Assembly: GCF_905404315.1 (NCBI RefSeq) | Contig: NC_066265.1 | Coordinates: 31,644,501-31,708,500, forward strand | Direction of reading: 5' to 3' | DNA from: Leptidea sinapis | Lineage: Eukaryota; Arthropoda; Insecta; Lepidoptera; Pieridae | Length of the DNA stretch: 64,000 nucleotides | In this document: positions 12,712-25,600 of the stretch, piece after piece | Position numbering within the stretch: the stretch's first letter is position 1 | Layout: the number at the start of each line of letters is the position of its first letter | The notes under the pieces: generated by a model | The model's input: only the letters and a program-made list of their open reading frames with translations | The model's database searches: none | Told to the model about the DNA's origin: nothing | Position numbers and translations under genes: made by a program

Positions 12712-12879
12712 AGTATTCTTATAAATCTCAAAGTAGCTAGCGCAATTTTTGCCGTCGTAAGCCGTTTAGAATTTTGATTCTAATCAATAATCTTGAGTTT
12801 CAGTTCATTGCAAAGGGCTGATTGTATTGTTACTATTACAACTATTTGTTGATAAAAAAAATATTTTCACGCATAAATA

Positions 12880-13230
12880 AACCCCACCGTGTGCTCATAA
12901 CTTCCTCCGATCTTACCCTCCGAAGGTGCGGCAGTACATACAGATTACACGCACATGTACCAATATTAACGGAGACTATAATCAAGACGGTAGGCGTAAT
13001 CTCCGCGACAGTATTTACATAAACGCTCATCACCACGTTTGATGGACAGCTAATGATAAATGGCACCTTGGGAGGCAGCTGAGAGTGGGGGGAGGGGGTA
13101 ATTTACATAAACGACACTTAATGGCCCACCGAGCTGCATCACCTCACTGTAATCTAATCCAGCTTCGGAATATTGATGGTAACGTAATTACTATCTGCGA
13201 AGAAGGATTACGGGCACCTGGATGTTTTAA
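12880..13230. other. Unique-looking GC-richer non-coding island
   Basis: Higher complexity and GC than its surroundings, no match to repeats seen elsewhere in the window, and no convincing gene on either strand. A possible conserved regulatory sequence (inference). Confidence 0.3.
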
Positions 13231-14842
13231 ATGTCTTGAATCTCTTAAGCTTGTATAGATTCATCGCAATATCCCATTTAAATGAAGAACTTCGAACGGA
13301 AACAAAACAGTCACTAATGAGATTTACTGCTTTCAATTTTGGAAAATATTTCATAATCATTTTTAAACTGCCTTTACATTTAATTAAATACTTCTGTCGC
13401 GGCGTTTATTTTTATGTATTAAATCTGCAATCAGCCGCCAGATTATGATCAAATTGTCTTAGATCAAGGATTGTTCTTCGCTGCGCTCCAACTAGATATC
13501 GCAGGCATAGTCGCAAACTGCGGCAGCCAATACTACGCCCAAGTGGGCGTCCTCAAGCCGGTCTCGAACTGTTCTGTTTAACTTTGCTAATAATTGAAAC
13601 TAAAATGCCGGATTTCGTAGTTAAACTTTATAAAAATAACACTACAAGAAATAAGAAAGACACCGGGATCACATATCATCAGTAAATATTTAGTATTTTA
13701 TTAATTTCAATGTATATAGCACGAAGCGTGTGTTACAAAATTTTAAAGATGCCATTGAGTGTCAAGATGCCACACACACAAGCATCTAGTAGTTGCCGTA
13801 ATAAAAAAGCTATTGTTCTTAGATAGTGCTGTATGCAGTTGGATACAATACCTTAATTTAAGCAAATTGTGTTCAGATATTTTGTTTTAAAGAGCAGTAA
13901 GCGAGAGATGCACTTTCAATTCAAACCCTTTCTTTTTAAACGCTTTAAAATGGTATACCTAATAATATACTCCGCCTGGTATTCTCTGCCCGTGACAGCT
14001 GGTCTGGTCACGTAATTGGTCTCAAAATACGTCATCAGTTTCGATGACTGTTCTCAAAATAATTTCGAGTGAAACGGCTTTAAGGCTTTTAAGAAAAGAT
14101 ATGTACACAAGAACAAAAACGTAGCGCCAATGGAAATAAAAAAAAAATACAAGCCCTCTAAGTATCATATTTTTTATCAATATTTGTTAATTACACTTGT
14201 ATAAAATCAATGTTCTAATTAATGTATAACAAGAGGCTTGATCCTGCAGACAAACTGCCCAAACAGTCTTGCGATACTATGTTAGCTTTTAAGATTCTTT
14301 CTGTAAATGATTAATATTATAAATAAATAATAAAAAATAAAATAATAATAATATCTACTACAGTTTACGCATGAATTATTTTTTTATTATACTTAGTCTG
14401 GCTATAAATACTGTTACAAAAAAACAAGTGCGGAAATTATTACTTCTAAAAACTATATTCTATGAAAAAAAACATATTGCATTTTCATTAAATTATCATC
14501 AAACTGCCCTGATCGAAACTGTGGATCAAAAAAAACCCTAAATTTTTCCATTCGTTCCTTTCTTTTAGCGTACATAATAGATTGTCACTTATTTTCCGTT
14601 CCACGTCAATCGGCGCCTATCTGTCGCTACTAGTCGCCTCTACAGGCGCCTTCCGTTTCCGATAAAAACAGCAATTTTCTTACGTCGCGTCCTACTGTCC
14701 TATTTCATTATTTTTATATCTTCACTATGGTTTGACAGGGCATTGCTTAAATTACGTTGTGGGCGATTGTGGTGATTAGAATTACAAATTTGAAAGCGAA
14801 ATTTGTTGCAAACTGTATATAATATTATATAAGTTAAGAATA

Positions 14843-15212
14843 TCTAAATATATATAAATCCAGTGTCCTGATGTTTGTTTGCGGTGAACTCCTAAGCTAA
14901 TCAACGGATTTTAATGGGGATTACTTCATGGAGTGCAGTTTATTCCAACTTGAGAGATAGGATAGTTTGTATTTCGATATGGGACCCATAATTATTTTTA
15001 TTTCCAATATTTGTTTTGTATGGACATATTATCTATGAGAGAATTTACTGACCCACGGTTTGACAGTTCTGCTGTTAACAATCTCATTATAACTACAGGG
15101 AGCATTTTTTATGAAATAATTCTTGATGTTATGAAATATTATTTACAAATTGTTAAAAAACAGTAATTTATATATTATGTACCGAACAACGTCTGTCGGG
15201 TCAGCTTGTAAT
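14843..15212 (+). mobile_element. Decayed Helitron-like element
   Basis: Starts near aatccagtgtcctgatgttt, has ctaagctaatcaacggattt internally and ends cgtctgtcgggtcagcttgt, a mutated form of the CTAG|T end seen at 10109. Confidence 0.55.
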
Positions 15213-15467
15213 ATAATAAAAATCTATTTTTAGCAAGATTCGTGCATAGATCGAATCAGACAGACAATGTCCAAATATATATTTATAACTTTTTAATTTA
15301 CGATAAGTGCTACGTTAAATCTCACATATTTACAGCAAATAGCCGTACAGCATACCCTTTATAGTAGTTAAATTTAATTAATTGTGCTAGTTTTTTCTAT
15401 TCTACCCAAAGAAAAGACTATTCGTGACCAATTTTAATTAATCAATGTCATTTTTTAATAAAACATA

Positions 15468-15826
15468 AAGAAAAAATATGGAAAAGGAGGACAAACGAGC
15501 GCGTGGGTCATCTGGTGTTAAGTGATCACCGCCGCCCACACTATCTTGCAACACCAGAGGAATTACAGGAGCGTTGCCGGCGTTAAAGGAAGGTGAACGC
15601 GCTTTTTTTGAAGGTACCCATGTCGTATCGTCCCGGAAACATCGCACAAGTGCGAAGTCGGAATTCGGCAGCAGGAATCAGGTGAAACACCACTTCGGAA
15701 CTCTCCCCGTGAGAAATGCGGTAGAAGACACACAATGAAGCGATGTCTCTATGCAACCCCAAGTGATCCAGCCGTTCACAGAGAACTGGGTCCCCGATAA
15801 TTCGAGCTGCTCTGCATTGCAATATT
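15468..15826 (-). mobile_element. Jockey-like LINE tail with internal deletion
   Basis: Minus-strand frame reads RLDHLGLHRDIASLCVFYRI and ends CAMFPGRYDMGTFKKSAFTF. Compared with the copies at 5168 and 27335, the segment with HKLGYYP to LWNELP is missing. The tail ends in an A-rich run near 15468. Confidence 0.75.
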
Positions 15827-16025
15827 TAGTAATAGATAATGGCTGAACAGTGGCTGGGTCTTTATTATAAAAGTGTATACATTTACCCTTAAAGCTGTTA
15901 TATATCTTATGAAGCCTACTAGAATTAGATACAAGCAATCCCATATTTCTAGTGTTACAATTGATTCGCTTTCCTTTTCTAACTTGTTGTATCTCAGTTT
16001 GAGATATTGTTTTCTTTAGCACTCT
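15827..16025 (-). mobile_element. Second LINE lineage, ORF2 C-terminal fragment
   Basis: Minus-strand frame gives NCNTRNMGLLVSNSSRLHKI and SFKGKCIHFYNKDPATVQPL, which matches the C-terminal NTRN...FYNKIP pattern of another CR1/Jockey-type LINE. It is cut after SITKY, where the Jockey-like tail at 15468-15826 is joined, suggesting nesting. Confidence 0.6.
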
Positions 16026-17484
16026 GTTTGTTTGTGGAAAGAGTTTGTTTTTTAATGAAAATTTGAGCTTTTTAAGTCAGTAAAACTGTAAACAATTTCC
16101 TATTAAATCATCATAAGCACTGCTAACTTAACCAACCAACTTAACCATTTCCTGTAACTTTGTAAAAATTATTAATAAAACCTCTTTTAAGTGCTAAGTA
16201 TAAAATTAAGATGTTAGCGACTCGTGGAAGTTTTTTAATTAAAACCATGAAGTCACAAATGTAACACAGTGTCATTCCGTGAATTCCCCGAACTCTAGTG
16301 ACGGTCTGTCGTTCTCACTAATGAAACATTTCCAAAACAATCTTTAAGTAAAATCACCTTGCGCCGAGATGGATGAAGAAAATTTAAGTAAATGAGCTGA
16401 ACCAGGAGCCGGCGACGATTCTGGAATGTAATTTATATGAATATGCAGCCATCAAATAAATACCTTGAACATTCTACAGCCCTAGGGATTTATGTTAATA
16501 TTTTTATTTATATTCAGAATACAGAACAAACCAGAAGAAGTATTCAATCACATTTCTACGAAGCACATTGTGTCAAAAATCACTCAAATTCGGGCTTATT
16601 TAATAAAGTCATAAAAATATTTTTAATAAAATTAAATGAAAATAATTTACTTACAGATGAAATGTAATCACATTCGATTTCTTCTCATGACAGGTAGCAT
16701 TTTTGCAAGTGACACACAGCATGGTAATTAGTTAAAATTGATAACTGCAACTAATTGTAAGAAGAAATCCAGTAGTTTATGTATAAACTGTACTTAAAAG
16801 AGTGATTTAAAAAAAAAACGAATAAAACACGCTTTAATACCATTTTGAACAAAAAGGTAGAAAATAATTTTTACTGAATTAATAAATTATTAGAGAGCAT
16901 GTAATAACAATAATTAAAATTTCATTATAATTATATTAATCTTTTAAATTAAATAATCTTCTCGGTGTTAACAAAGCATGCAAATATCATAACTACTGCG
17001 CAATTTACTTCAGAGGATTTCAATGTTTTCAAGTAGTTATATATATTTTTTTTATTTAAAAACTTGATATTAAATATGAGAATTGGCTCTTGGTCTTGAA
17101 ACGATGCGTAGCTCTCTTTACATCAGAGGCTTCTGGAAGTTTCTCACAACATGGCGTCTCGTTCCCGCCAAATAATCTGGGCTCCACAATGAAACACATT
17201 AACGTTCGGGAGCGTGACTTATGTAAGTCACTTCTCTGTACGCATATTCATAATATTATTGTAACACGAAATTTAAGACGTATTTATTGAAACGTATGTA
17301 CTTGAAACAGGTTCTTTTTGTAACGGCATCTAGGCAAGTACAAGAATAATATTGAATTAGACATTGTTTTGGATAAATGCATATTATATAATATTTATAT
17401 TGTAATTTACATTGCAAACACATTTATAGTAATAGTTATAATAAAAATCGTCAAGATAAAGGCTCTTACTGCTACACAGGCCAG

Positions 17485-17560
17485 ATTTATTACTCTAGTG
17501 TGCGTGACAAGGTACGTCTAACACTCGCATTGTGCGTGCATTGCTCAAAATTCAATTCAA
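17485..17560 (+). repeat. Dispersed repeat family R, fragment
   Basis: tagtgtgcgtgacaaggtac and gtgcattgctcaaaa match the copy at 49340-49430. Confidence 0.5.
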
Positions 17561-18065
17561 TTTAATTTATATATTAATAGATTATTAAATTACAAAATAA
17601 GAATAAGTCTTCCTATGCTAGTTAACACTGTGCCTGAACTAGGTAATCTTGTTAAAATTATGTTCTTTCTTATATGGACTTTATCATATATGGACATAAA
17701 AGAAAACGCCTTGTTTCTATATACTCTTTGGCGTCTCGATAAACATTTTTAATTTTCGTCATGTAGTGACTTTGCAGGGATATATGACATCATCTACAAC
17801 CACTGGTAATCTTTTCTCAAATAGCTCATAATCAGGGAAGTAATAGTGTATTGGAGTAGATCGTACCTATTTGTGAAGGCCCTGCCGTTAGGTCGGGATA
17901 TTACGACACTAATCGAGGTGATTCCCCCGTCCGAGGTGGCGTTAGTCACCGATATTGAACCGATTAAACCGATCCGACACAGATGTGCGTAATCGATACA
18001 CCGACAGAACAATTTATGACCATTATGTTGTATGGATTACTAAGGTATTAAGGAATTTTTTTTAT

Positions 18066-18620
18066 TTAAAAGGTGGACAAACGAGCGTACAAGTCTCCTG
18101 GTGTTTAGTTTAGTTAGTTAAGTGATAGCCGCCGCCGACATTTTCTTGGAACACCACGTGTATGCGCTTCATTTGAAGGTATTCTTGTCTTATCGTCCCG
18201 GAACACCGCACAAGGATGCTCATTCCACTATTTTTGTAGTACGCGGAAGAAAGGTCCTTGAAAACCGCTCTGTGGAGGAGCGCCACACATCCAGATGGTA
18301 GGGATAATATCCTAATTTGTGGCGTGTCGTATGAAGGTGGAATTCGGCGTAAGGATTCAGGTGAAACAGCTCTTCCGAACACTCCCTATGATTAAAGTAC
18401 GTCATACTAGAAGACACACAATGAAGCGATATCTCTAAGTAACCCTAAATGATCCAGCCGTTCACAGAGCACTGGGTCCCTGACAATTCTAACTGCTCTG
18501 CGCACCAGACCAGGGAATACTACTCCATATGTGGCCGGATCTACGCTTTGTAGAGCGCTAGAATGTGGGCCTTGAAGTATTGCCGTGCTTTATTTATGGC
18601 GCCCAGCTTCTTGAAACCAA
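18066..18620 (-). mobile_element. Jockey-like LINE, longer ORF2 C-terminal fragment
   Basis: Read on the minus strand with stops and frame slips: INKARQYFKAHILALYKA, IRPHMEY, then SVNGWI, ECSEELFHLNPYAEFHLHTT and FSRTFLPRTTK. This is the longest LINE remnant of this family in the window, covering the end of the reverse transcriptase region onward. Broken by stops. Confidence 0.75.
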
Positions 18621-18694
18621 TTTGGTTTTGCCCTCTAGATAACCGCTACTCGCTTTTTTATGGTAAGTGATTTGTCCTGCGATTACAATTATGC

Positions 18695-18852
18695 AGCGTC
18701 TCAAAATTGATTCCTTTAGAATTCTTTTTGATGTCATTTCTAATATACTAGATATTAATAACGCTTTTCGGAAACAATTAGCGCTCTGAGAGAGAAAAAG
18801 CAGCGTTTGAAACTCTCCCAGCATTTTTGCCCTCTTTTTAGTAAAATATACA
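18695..18852 (-). mobile_element. Interspersed repeat X, copy
   Basis: Complement of tcctttagaattctttttga, of agcgctctgagagagaaaaa and of gaaactctcccagca matches the copy at 37136-37300. Confidence 0.65.
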
Positions 18853-19484
18853 AGTGATGACTCCAGGAATTTCACTAGTTATTGCCATACAATGCAAATT
18901 CGGAATTGTTAGACGAATGGCATAATAACTGGATGCTAATTAATCTTTAATAGAATCGGTTAACAAATATGAAATGTGGCTAGTCGGTTGGTTACTTGCG
19001 TTCTTTACGTTTGAATATAAAAATATTACATGAATATTACATTACATATGTTGCATAACTTTTAGCCGAATTTATTATGTGATAGGTGATTCGAATTAAA
19101 AATGTGAAATATTTTTATTTAAAATTTATACCAAGAGGCAAAACATGGCGGCAACTTTTGTGTTGAAAATAAACGAGAAACGAAATCAATTACATTGTAA
19201 ACGGTTGTTGCTGAACCAGACTGGTTGGTCTCCAAGTGTTTTATAAGAGTTATTGATGGAAAATTGTTAGAACCGACGGTCGGGGCTCAAATTATATTTG
19301 CTGCACGCTTGATCAGTTTCTGACTGTTAGCGATAAGTTGATTTTCCTTTCTTCGAAAATATGGATTCTTTAAGGTTTTCATGAATGAAAAGTACGAATT
19401 GTCGTGGAGAAGGAGAGCCTTTGTGTCCTTAATAAAACTTCGTAACTTATAAGATATCTTGGTTATTATGACGTCAATTTTTTT

Positions 19485-19660
19485 ATGGAAGAGGAGGACA
19501 AACGAGCATAAGAATCACCTGATGTTAAGTGATCACCGCCTCACACTCTCTGGCAACACTAGGAACGTTGTGGGCCTTTTAGAAAAGTGTACACGCTTCG
19601 TGTCTTAATTTGTGGCATGCCGTGCGAAGGTGGAATTCGGTGGCAGGAGAATGATGAGGC
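19485..19660 (-). mobile_element. Jockey-like LINE 3' tail, internally deleted
   Basis: Contains the complement of the family tail (gaggaggacaaacgagcata, gatgttaagtgatcaccgcc) and, after a deletion, gtgcgaaggtggaattcgg from ORF2. Confidence 0.7.
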
Positions 19661-19821
19661 AGAATTAAAGTTTGATACTATAAAATTTTATTGCAACTGT
19701 CTGTTAGCCAATAAAAAATTCATTAAGATAAGCAACAATTTAACAATGCAATAAACGGCAAGAGACTTACGTGATAGAAAGAGGTGCAGCAACTACCCAT
19801 GAATATCCGCAACACCAGTTA

Positions 19822-20099
19822 CCAGTGGCAGGCTGCTTTGCACAGGATGCCGGCTAGATTATGGGTACCACAACGACGCCTATTTCTGCTGTAAAGCAGT
19901 GAAGGGCGCCGTAGCTAGTGAAATTACAAATGAGACTTAAGATCTTATATCTCAAGGTGACGAGCACAGTTGTAGTAACGCTTAGAATTTTTGGGTTTTT
20001 CAAGAATCCTGAGCGGCACTACATTGTAATGGACAGGGCGTATAAATTACCATCAGCTTAAAGTCCTGCTCGTCTCTTCCCATATTGACAAAAAAAAAA
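19822..20099 (+). mobile_element. Poly-A SINE S1, internally deleted
   Basis: Runs from cagtggcaggctgctttgca through gatgccggctagattatggg to gacaaaaaaaaa. The middle lacks the segment with the gtgtaagcattactg hairpin found in fuller copies. Confidence 0.8.
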
Positions 20100-20659
20100 C
20101 AGGGGTCTAGAGATTCGTTACCGATCTTTAAGCTCTCGAATACGCACTAGGAACTAAAATCTCGATTTTTTTCTATAAAACCACAAAGATACACAATCGA
20201 TTATTAAGCCCATGATAATATTTTCAGTGCTACCTTTTCTCAATCACGACTCCAAATTATTTTCCGAGAAAAACCTCAAGTGGGTTGTCCCAATTGTTAT
20301 AAGATGTGAGAGAACTTAAGATCCGGGGCCTATATACCCTTAAATGATCCACACTTGACGTTGTTAATGCTGAGCCAGCTCAAAGAGGAGGACATAAGAA
20401 ACTGTGATTTTGGCCCAAGTCATAAGCTGATTGCTCTTGTTATCTGTTAAATTAACGTCTAAAGGACAATTAGTATTTCAAATTAATTTAAACTGGATTG
20501 TTAGTTCACCATTTTTAAGATAATCAGAACTTATTAATAGATAGGTACTTATTAAACGACTACCAAAGATTGAAGTAAAAATCCTTTCAGGATGTCTTTA
20601 TTTTAAATGTGCTACATCGATTATGTGTATGTATTACATAATTTATGTAGCTCAATATT

Positions 20660-20915
20660 TTTTTTTTTGAGAGGAGGAAATACTGTTACGTATTTACGCC
20701 CCGGAACGGGGCGTAATATGTCGGACTCGAGTGTCCGCGTAAGCGGACGCCCCATACCGACTAAAACCTCCTCTGTGCTGTTAGCAGCCCTGGCTTTCAC
20801 AGCGAAGTAGGACGTGGGCCGTGGAGGCCGCAAAGACTACGCAACAACAGTCGCGGGGCGTCTCCTAAGGAGACTCGAACCTCAGACCGGCTGTGTGCTT
20901 GTGGGAAGGAGAGAG
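20660..20915. repeat. GC-rich unidentified element
   Basis: Contains cgccccggaacggggcg, a local palindrome, and gtccgcgtaagcggac, another. It is followed by TG-rich simple sequence. Composition differs sharply from the AT-rich flank, which suggests a mobile element fragment. No domain recognised in any frame. Confidence 0.4.
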
Positions 20916-21140
20916 AATGAAAATGAAAATGAAGATGAAAAGATGAGAAGAACACACTCGCCGGCGAGTGTGGTGATGTTTAGTGTAATGTATGTAAGTG
21001 TGTGTGTATGTGTTTATGATTGTATGTATGTATGTTTGTATGTGTGTAAGTAGTGTAAATGTTAGTGTGCATGTATGTTTGTGTTTGTGTCTGTTTGTGG
21101 AGTGTGTTTGTGGTTGTGTAAGTGGTGTATGTCAGTCCGT
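20916..21140. repeat. Simple-sequence tract
   Basis: GAAAAT/GATGAAA repeats are followed by a long TGTA/TGTG/TGTT-rich purine-pyrimidine tract and then GTCAGTCC repeats. Confidence 0.75.
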
Positions 21141-21285
21141 CAGTCAGTCCGTGCGTAGCTCAATATAATAACTTTGTCTCTTGTTGCAAAGAAGGTTTGC
21201 TACAGTATAGTAGATTAGTAAGGAGATAATAAATGCATGGTTCTTGTGTCAACCTGCGCAGGCTAAATAAAATTGTATAATATAA

Positions 21286-21603
21286 CTAGTTGACCCAGAA
21301 AACGTTGCATTGCCGATATTAAAATCGCGATACAAAAGTAACTGTTGATCGTAGATGGGTGAAAATTTTAAGTATGTATTTTTTAATGCTGACTCATAAT
21401 CAAACAAATTTAAAAAGAAATGTCAAAAAAATTAAAAACAAAATTTCGTGTGGACCACCATTAACATTTAGGGGGATGAAAAATAAATGTTGTCCAATTC
21501 TCAGACCTACCCAGTATGCACTAAAAATTTCATGAGAATCGGTCAAGCCGTTTCGTAGGAGTTCAAAGTTTAACACCATGACACGAGAATTTTATATATT
21601 AGA
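21286..21603 (-). mobile_element. Non-autonomous Helitron
   Basis: On the minus strand it begins TCTAATATATAAAATTCTCG and ends tctgggtcaaCTAG followed by T. Same family as 47706-48135: both share the two ends, a gatcgtaga...ggtgaaaa-type block near the CTAG end and cggtcaagccgtttcgtagg near the other. Confidence 0.8.
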
Positions 21604-21629
21604 TATTAATTAGGTAAGTTGTTATATGA

Positions 21630-21790
21630 TTTAAAAGATGGGCTCGGAGTTTCTTTTCAGTTCTTCTCCCCATGTCCGTTTAGGAACTGATGTAGCTTCA
21701 TGGCGTGGCGTTTTCAAGTGTTGTTGCAATATGTTATGTTATTAAATATTTTACCATAGGGAGTGACAATCCCTATGGTAAAAATATTTC
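21630..21790 (+). repeat. Dispersed repeat with tccctatggta end, copy 2, ending in a hairpin
   Basis: Related to 5540-5690. The end contains ttaccataggga and its complement tccctatggtaa around gtgaca, an almost perfect hairpin at 21744-21788. Confidence 0.6.
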
Positions 21791-22558
21791 TAATAAGTCA
21801 TAACTATATTATTATTACTCGAGTTATGCCATTCAGTTTTATAACTATCTGAAAAAAAAATTATTTTTTTTACATTTTTGGCAAAAACCCATAAAATAAC
21901 AGTTTCAATATCATTTTGTGTTTTTCTTCGCCATCTTTTATATTACTTCAACCGCTATAGTGTGTGACTTAAACCTGCTATTCAATTTGAGTGGCCAATA
22001 ACAAGTGGCCTCACTGAGAGCGTTGCTAAAAATGGCATTGTTCCATTGTGGAAACTCCTCGACTATTCAACTTTAATATAAGTTTCTATTACCTTCTCTA
22101 ATACGACATTTTCTTTTAAATAGTAGTTTTTCTTAGTCCTACTTATTCTATGCAGTGCAAAGTTGCTTTCAAAAGGATACCGTTGCTTAGAAAACTGTGC
22201 TCTTAATAAGTTACAAAGCTTTGAATAGAAGGAGTTAACTTAATATCCTTTGTTTTCCTTTTTAATAATAGAACTGGGACAACTTGGCCTTTTTTAATCC
22301 TTAACTATGTTTTTTTTAAAGGGCGTTTTTTTTAATATACGATTATATAAGCTTAGAAAAACGGTTTCGTTTGACAACTTCGTACATTTCAGAAGTGAGA
22401 TGGGGTAGTTGTTAATCATTGATATATTTGTTAATCAGTTACAAAATACAAAAAAATAACCACAAATTATTCAAGTATGGATTTAATATGTCAAACTATA
22501 CAAGCACGTAAACAAGTTTTAGACTAATTTATTGAAATAGGCGTTACTTTGCGGAAAT

Positions 22559-22732
22559 CTATAATTATACAAGTGTTTCGAGTTTTCTTTAGTGTTAATT
22601 CCGCCAATATTTGTGCTTAAACAATTCGACGCGTGTTTCGCCTCTACACGAAGCATCCTCAGGAGATGTTGACTTGCCAAAGTCTGGCGCGGAATTAACA
22701 CTAAAGAAAACTCAAAACACTTGGATAACTTA
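22559..22732. mobile_element. MITE with about 35-bp terminal inverted repeats
   Basis: Left end acaagtgtttcgagttttct then ttagtgttaattccgcc; right end is its near-complement (ggaattaacactaaagaaaa then ctcaaaacacttgg). The body holds gtgtttcgcctctacacgaa and cctcaggagatgttg, familiar in lepidopteran DNA. No transposase. Confidence 0.75.
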
Positions 22733-22845
22733 TCCAACATTCTTTGATGTTTCAATTTGAAATGAAATTACACCAAGACTTCGGGCACTGTATTTTATAT
22801 ATTAATAATATGAACGATATTTTTGAATTCATGTTGATAATAATA

Positions 22846-23033
22846 ATAATAATATTGACACAATTTTACACAAATTATATTGCCCCAAACTAGGCAAAGC
22901 CTGTACTATGGGTACAAGAAAACGATATATTTAATACAATACACATACTTAAACATACATAAATATTTGCACCTACCGGGATTCGAATCCGGGACCTCTA
23001 GCTCAGTAGACAGGGTCACTAACCACTAGGTTA
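22846..23033 (-). mobile_element. tRNA-derived SINE S2
   Basis: Minus strand: tRNA-like head with ggtcccggattcgaatcccg, then an AT-rich body and tail. Shorter than the copy at 11700-11964 because the tccgagtcatgg body block is missing. Confidence 0.7.
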
Positions 23034-23564
23034 ATAAAGTTTGTATATTTGTCTTGACATGTACCTGCAGATCGTACAAATTCAATAATCGCAGTACTAG
23101 CTGCAAAAGGTTCTTATAGACCCTTTCAAAGCCGTTTTTGGCTTTTTTTTTCAACAAGGTAATTTCAAAAGTATTGACTAACAGCATTAATTTATAGAAC
23201 CTGTAAAGCACTGCGTTTACAATATAAACACGAATATTTCTCCAGAACTACTCCGGATAATGCGGGCCATACATAAGAAGTTTCCGACACCCAATTACGG
23301 AGCCTGGCCCTGAGTATGATGTCAGGTCAGCCCGAGGGTCACGTGATTATAAAGCACCTGCCGGCACGCATGCCCAAACAAGATATTATTTATTTTGATA
23401 TAAGTTGAGAAAAGCCCAATTAAGGCCCGCTGTACACGGCAGTTGCTTAACAATTCTATGATTATATCGTGTTTGGTGTGAAATTCGAAATAAGCGTTAC
23501 AGTTATAATCATCCAAAATCGTACTGATTATCTGATAATGGTGCGTACCTGCGGTGAATGAGTG

Positions 23565-23885
23565 CGGAAGAGGAGCGTAAGAGTCACTCAAAACTAAGTG
23601 ATCACTTCCACTCATCTATTCTAGCAACACCATTAGAATCATAGTTGCGGGCCCAGATCGTTGCGCTTACCTTATGATTCATTCCACAATTTGGTCGTAA
23701 GGAATTTCTTTGCTAATCTATGTCTGAACTTACACACCAATATGGTGCGGAAAAGGTATAATAGCTCTTCAGTGATGGTCTTCACTATGGTTAATGCAAA
23801 ATGAAGCGAGTCTCTACGCAAAAGCCTTAGATCCAGCCATCCACTTAGCAATGGCTCGCTGACAATACTCCTATTAGTTATATTT
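23565..23885 (-). mobile_element. Decayed Jockey-like LINE tail
   Basis: The minus strand keeps scattered ORF2 words (RRDSLHF, TKLWNES) and the tail complement of aagtgatcacttcc. Heavily mutated. Confidence 0.55.
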
Positions 23886-23959
23886 CGACTAACAGATTAC
23901 CCTTATAATAAAATTAAATAGAAATAGTCATTAGCCCCGTCTTCGTTCAGACAAAATTT

Positions 23960-24275
23960 TATAATTTTAAGATTGACACCAGCAGCCAAATTCCACACAT
24001 TACGTCAAATACGAAAATTCCATCCGCATCATGTTGACGTATGGCATTCTACTGCCGCGCATATTGCGATAGACTTCTTTCCTCACACAGCTTTTTTTGT
24101 GAAGTCAATTTCCGGCTGCAGTTACCCCGAACCGACGTAGGGACCTTTAAGCTTAGAGAATACTCCCAACTTAAAGACTGGCAACGCATTTCTTAAACGC
24201 TGCTGTTGCGGTTGCATTACGTATCGCATCACGTGACCTTCATGCCTTTTTGCCCCCTATATACCAACGATGGCT
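23960..24275 (+). mobile_element. Jockey-like LINE tail, different subfamily
   Basis: gacgtagggacctttaagct, aaagactggcaacgcatttc and ttttgccccctat match the ORF2 end and 3' UTR of a common lepidopteran LINE subfamily; the frame gives TDVGTFKLREYSQLKDWQR. Confidence 0.65.
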
Positions 24276-24444
24276 CTGATGTTTCACCTATTTACAAATA
24301 AATTTAAATGTTTTATTAAAAAATGGCTCTGTCGTAAATCCTATTACACCACACCTGAATATCTAAGCGATCGAACAGCCTCGGACTAGATTATAATTAT
24401 TTTATAGCAATAGCAATGACAGTATTGTATATTTTTATTAAAAA

Positions 24445-24512
24445 TGACATCAAAAAGAAATCTAAAGGAATCAATTTTGAGAAAATAAATGCCATTTATG
24501 CCTTTTTATGCT
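24445..24512 (+). mobile_element. Interspersed repeat X, right-end fragment
   Basis: gacatcaaaaagaaatctaa and gaatcaattttgagaaaata match the right end of 37136-37300. Confidence 0.6.
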
Positions 24513-25445
24513 TTTTATTACTACAGCATTTGAATTATATATATTTGAATAATATAGTCTTTATTAAAAGATATAAACCCAATACAACGTATTTAAATTA
24601 AAAATTAAATAAAAATAAGAATAAATAATTAAAAATTGTCGACACATTTTGTCGTCACTCGTCATGCAAATTGGTCGTTACTGTTTGGTACCTGGGAGTC
24701 CAGGACTAATGCTACTCAATGATTACCTACCATTCTTCTTGTGTTTTTTTTTTATTTTTCAAAATGTTTTTGAGTTAGCCATTAGCAACGAAAAACATAT
24801 AATCAAAAATACAAATTTTTTTCCTGTTTGTACTGTTAGAATAGATAAAAAGTATTAGTGTAAGTTGAGTTCTAGGTTCGGTCAAATATGTGGAATTCTA
24901 TTAAAATTTTGCAGTTAGTACTTTAGTTGCTATGCATGACTCAATGGCAAGACGTACTCTAGTTTAGTGCGATGTTAAAGATGGGAAAGCAGGGAAAGCA
25001 GGGGTAGATTTTATAACCTCAACCTGAACGTCAAACAAGAATCATTATGAAGTCATTCAGAAAGCATTACTCATTGGTATCATTAGTCATTACGTATGCA
25101 TGGGTTGGGGTAAATTGCGTGTATTGCAAAAGATCGGGGTTTCATTTTTTATGGAAAATAATGCGTTTTTCTATTTACAATGGTTTTTATTAATTTTCTT
25201 AATATGTTTATTACCAATCCGCGTCACTTCTAGGATTAAATATACAAATTCAATTTGTACCAGAATTTATCCCAGAAGTGAAGGTTAGAAACCTAGAAAT
25301 CACAAATTGCTTAGATTTTAAGCTAGCATTTGAGCGACATCGTAAGGCCAACTTCTTAATATATTGGGGTTGAGCACGTTATCAACTGTTAAGTTGAAAC
25401 TGTGAATTGAACAAACAAACCAAGATTTACGGATCATGTTTCATT

Positions 25446-25600
25446 CGGAGGTGATTGGCTTGTTAGTAAGAGCGCTGGGGCGTATGCCGAGAAGTGTGGG
25501 TTTGAATCCATCGTCATCAATTTTGGAAGAAATGAAATGTTTATCAATGTCATAGATGTATTTATGTATATACTTGATAATTATAATAATGTATTACAGT
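25446..25600 (+). mobile_element. tRNA-derived SINE, head visible
   Basis: tggcttgttagtaagagcgc (A-box-like) and gtgggtttgaatccatc (B-box-like) with tRNA spacing, then an AT-rich body. Same head as the minus-strand copy at 5040-5167. Not a functional tRNA because the acceptor stem does not pair. Confidence 0.6.
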
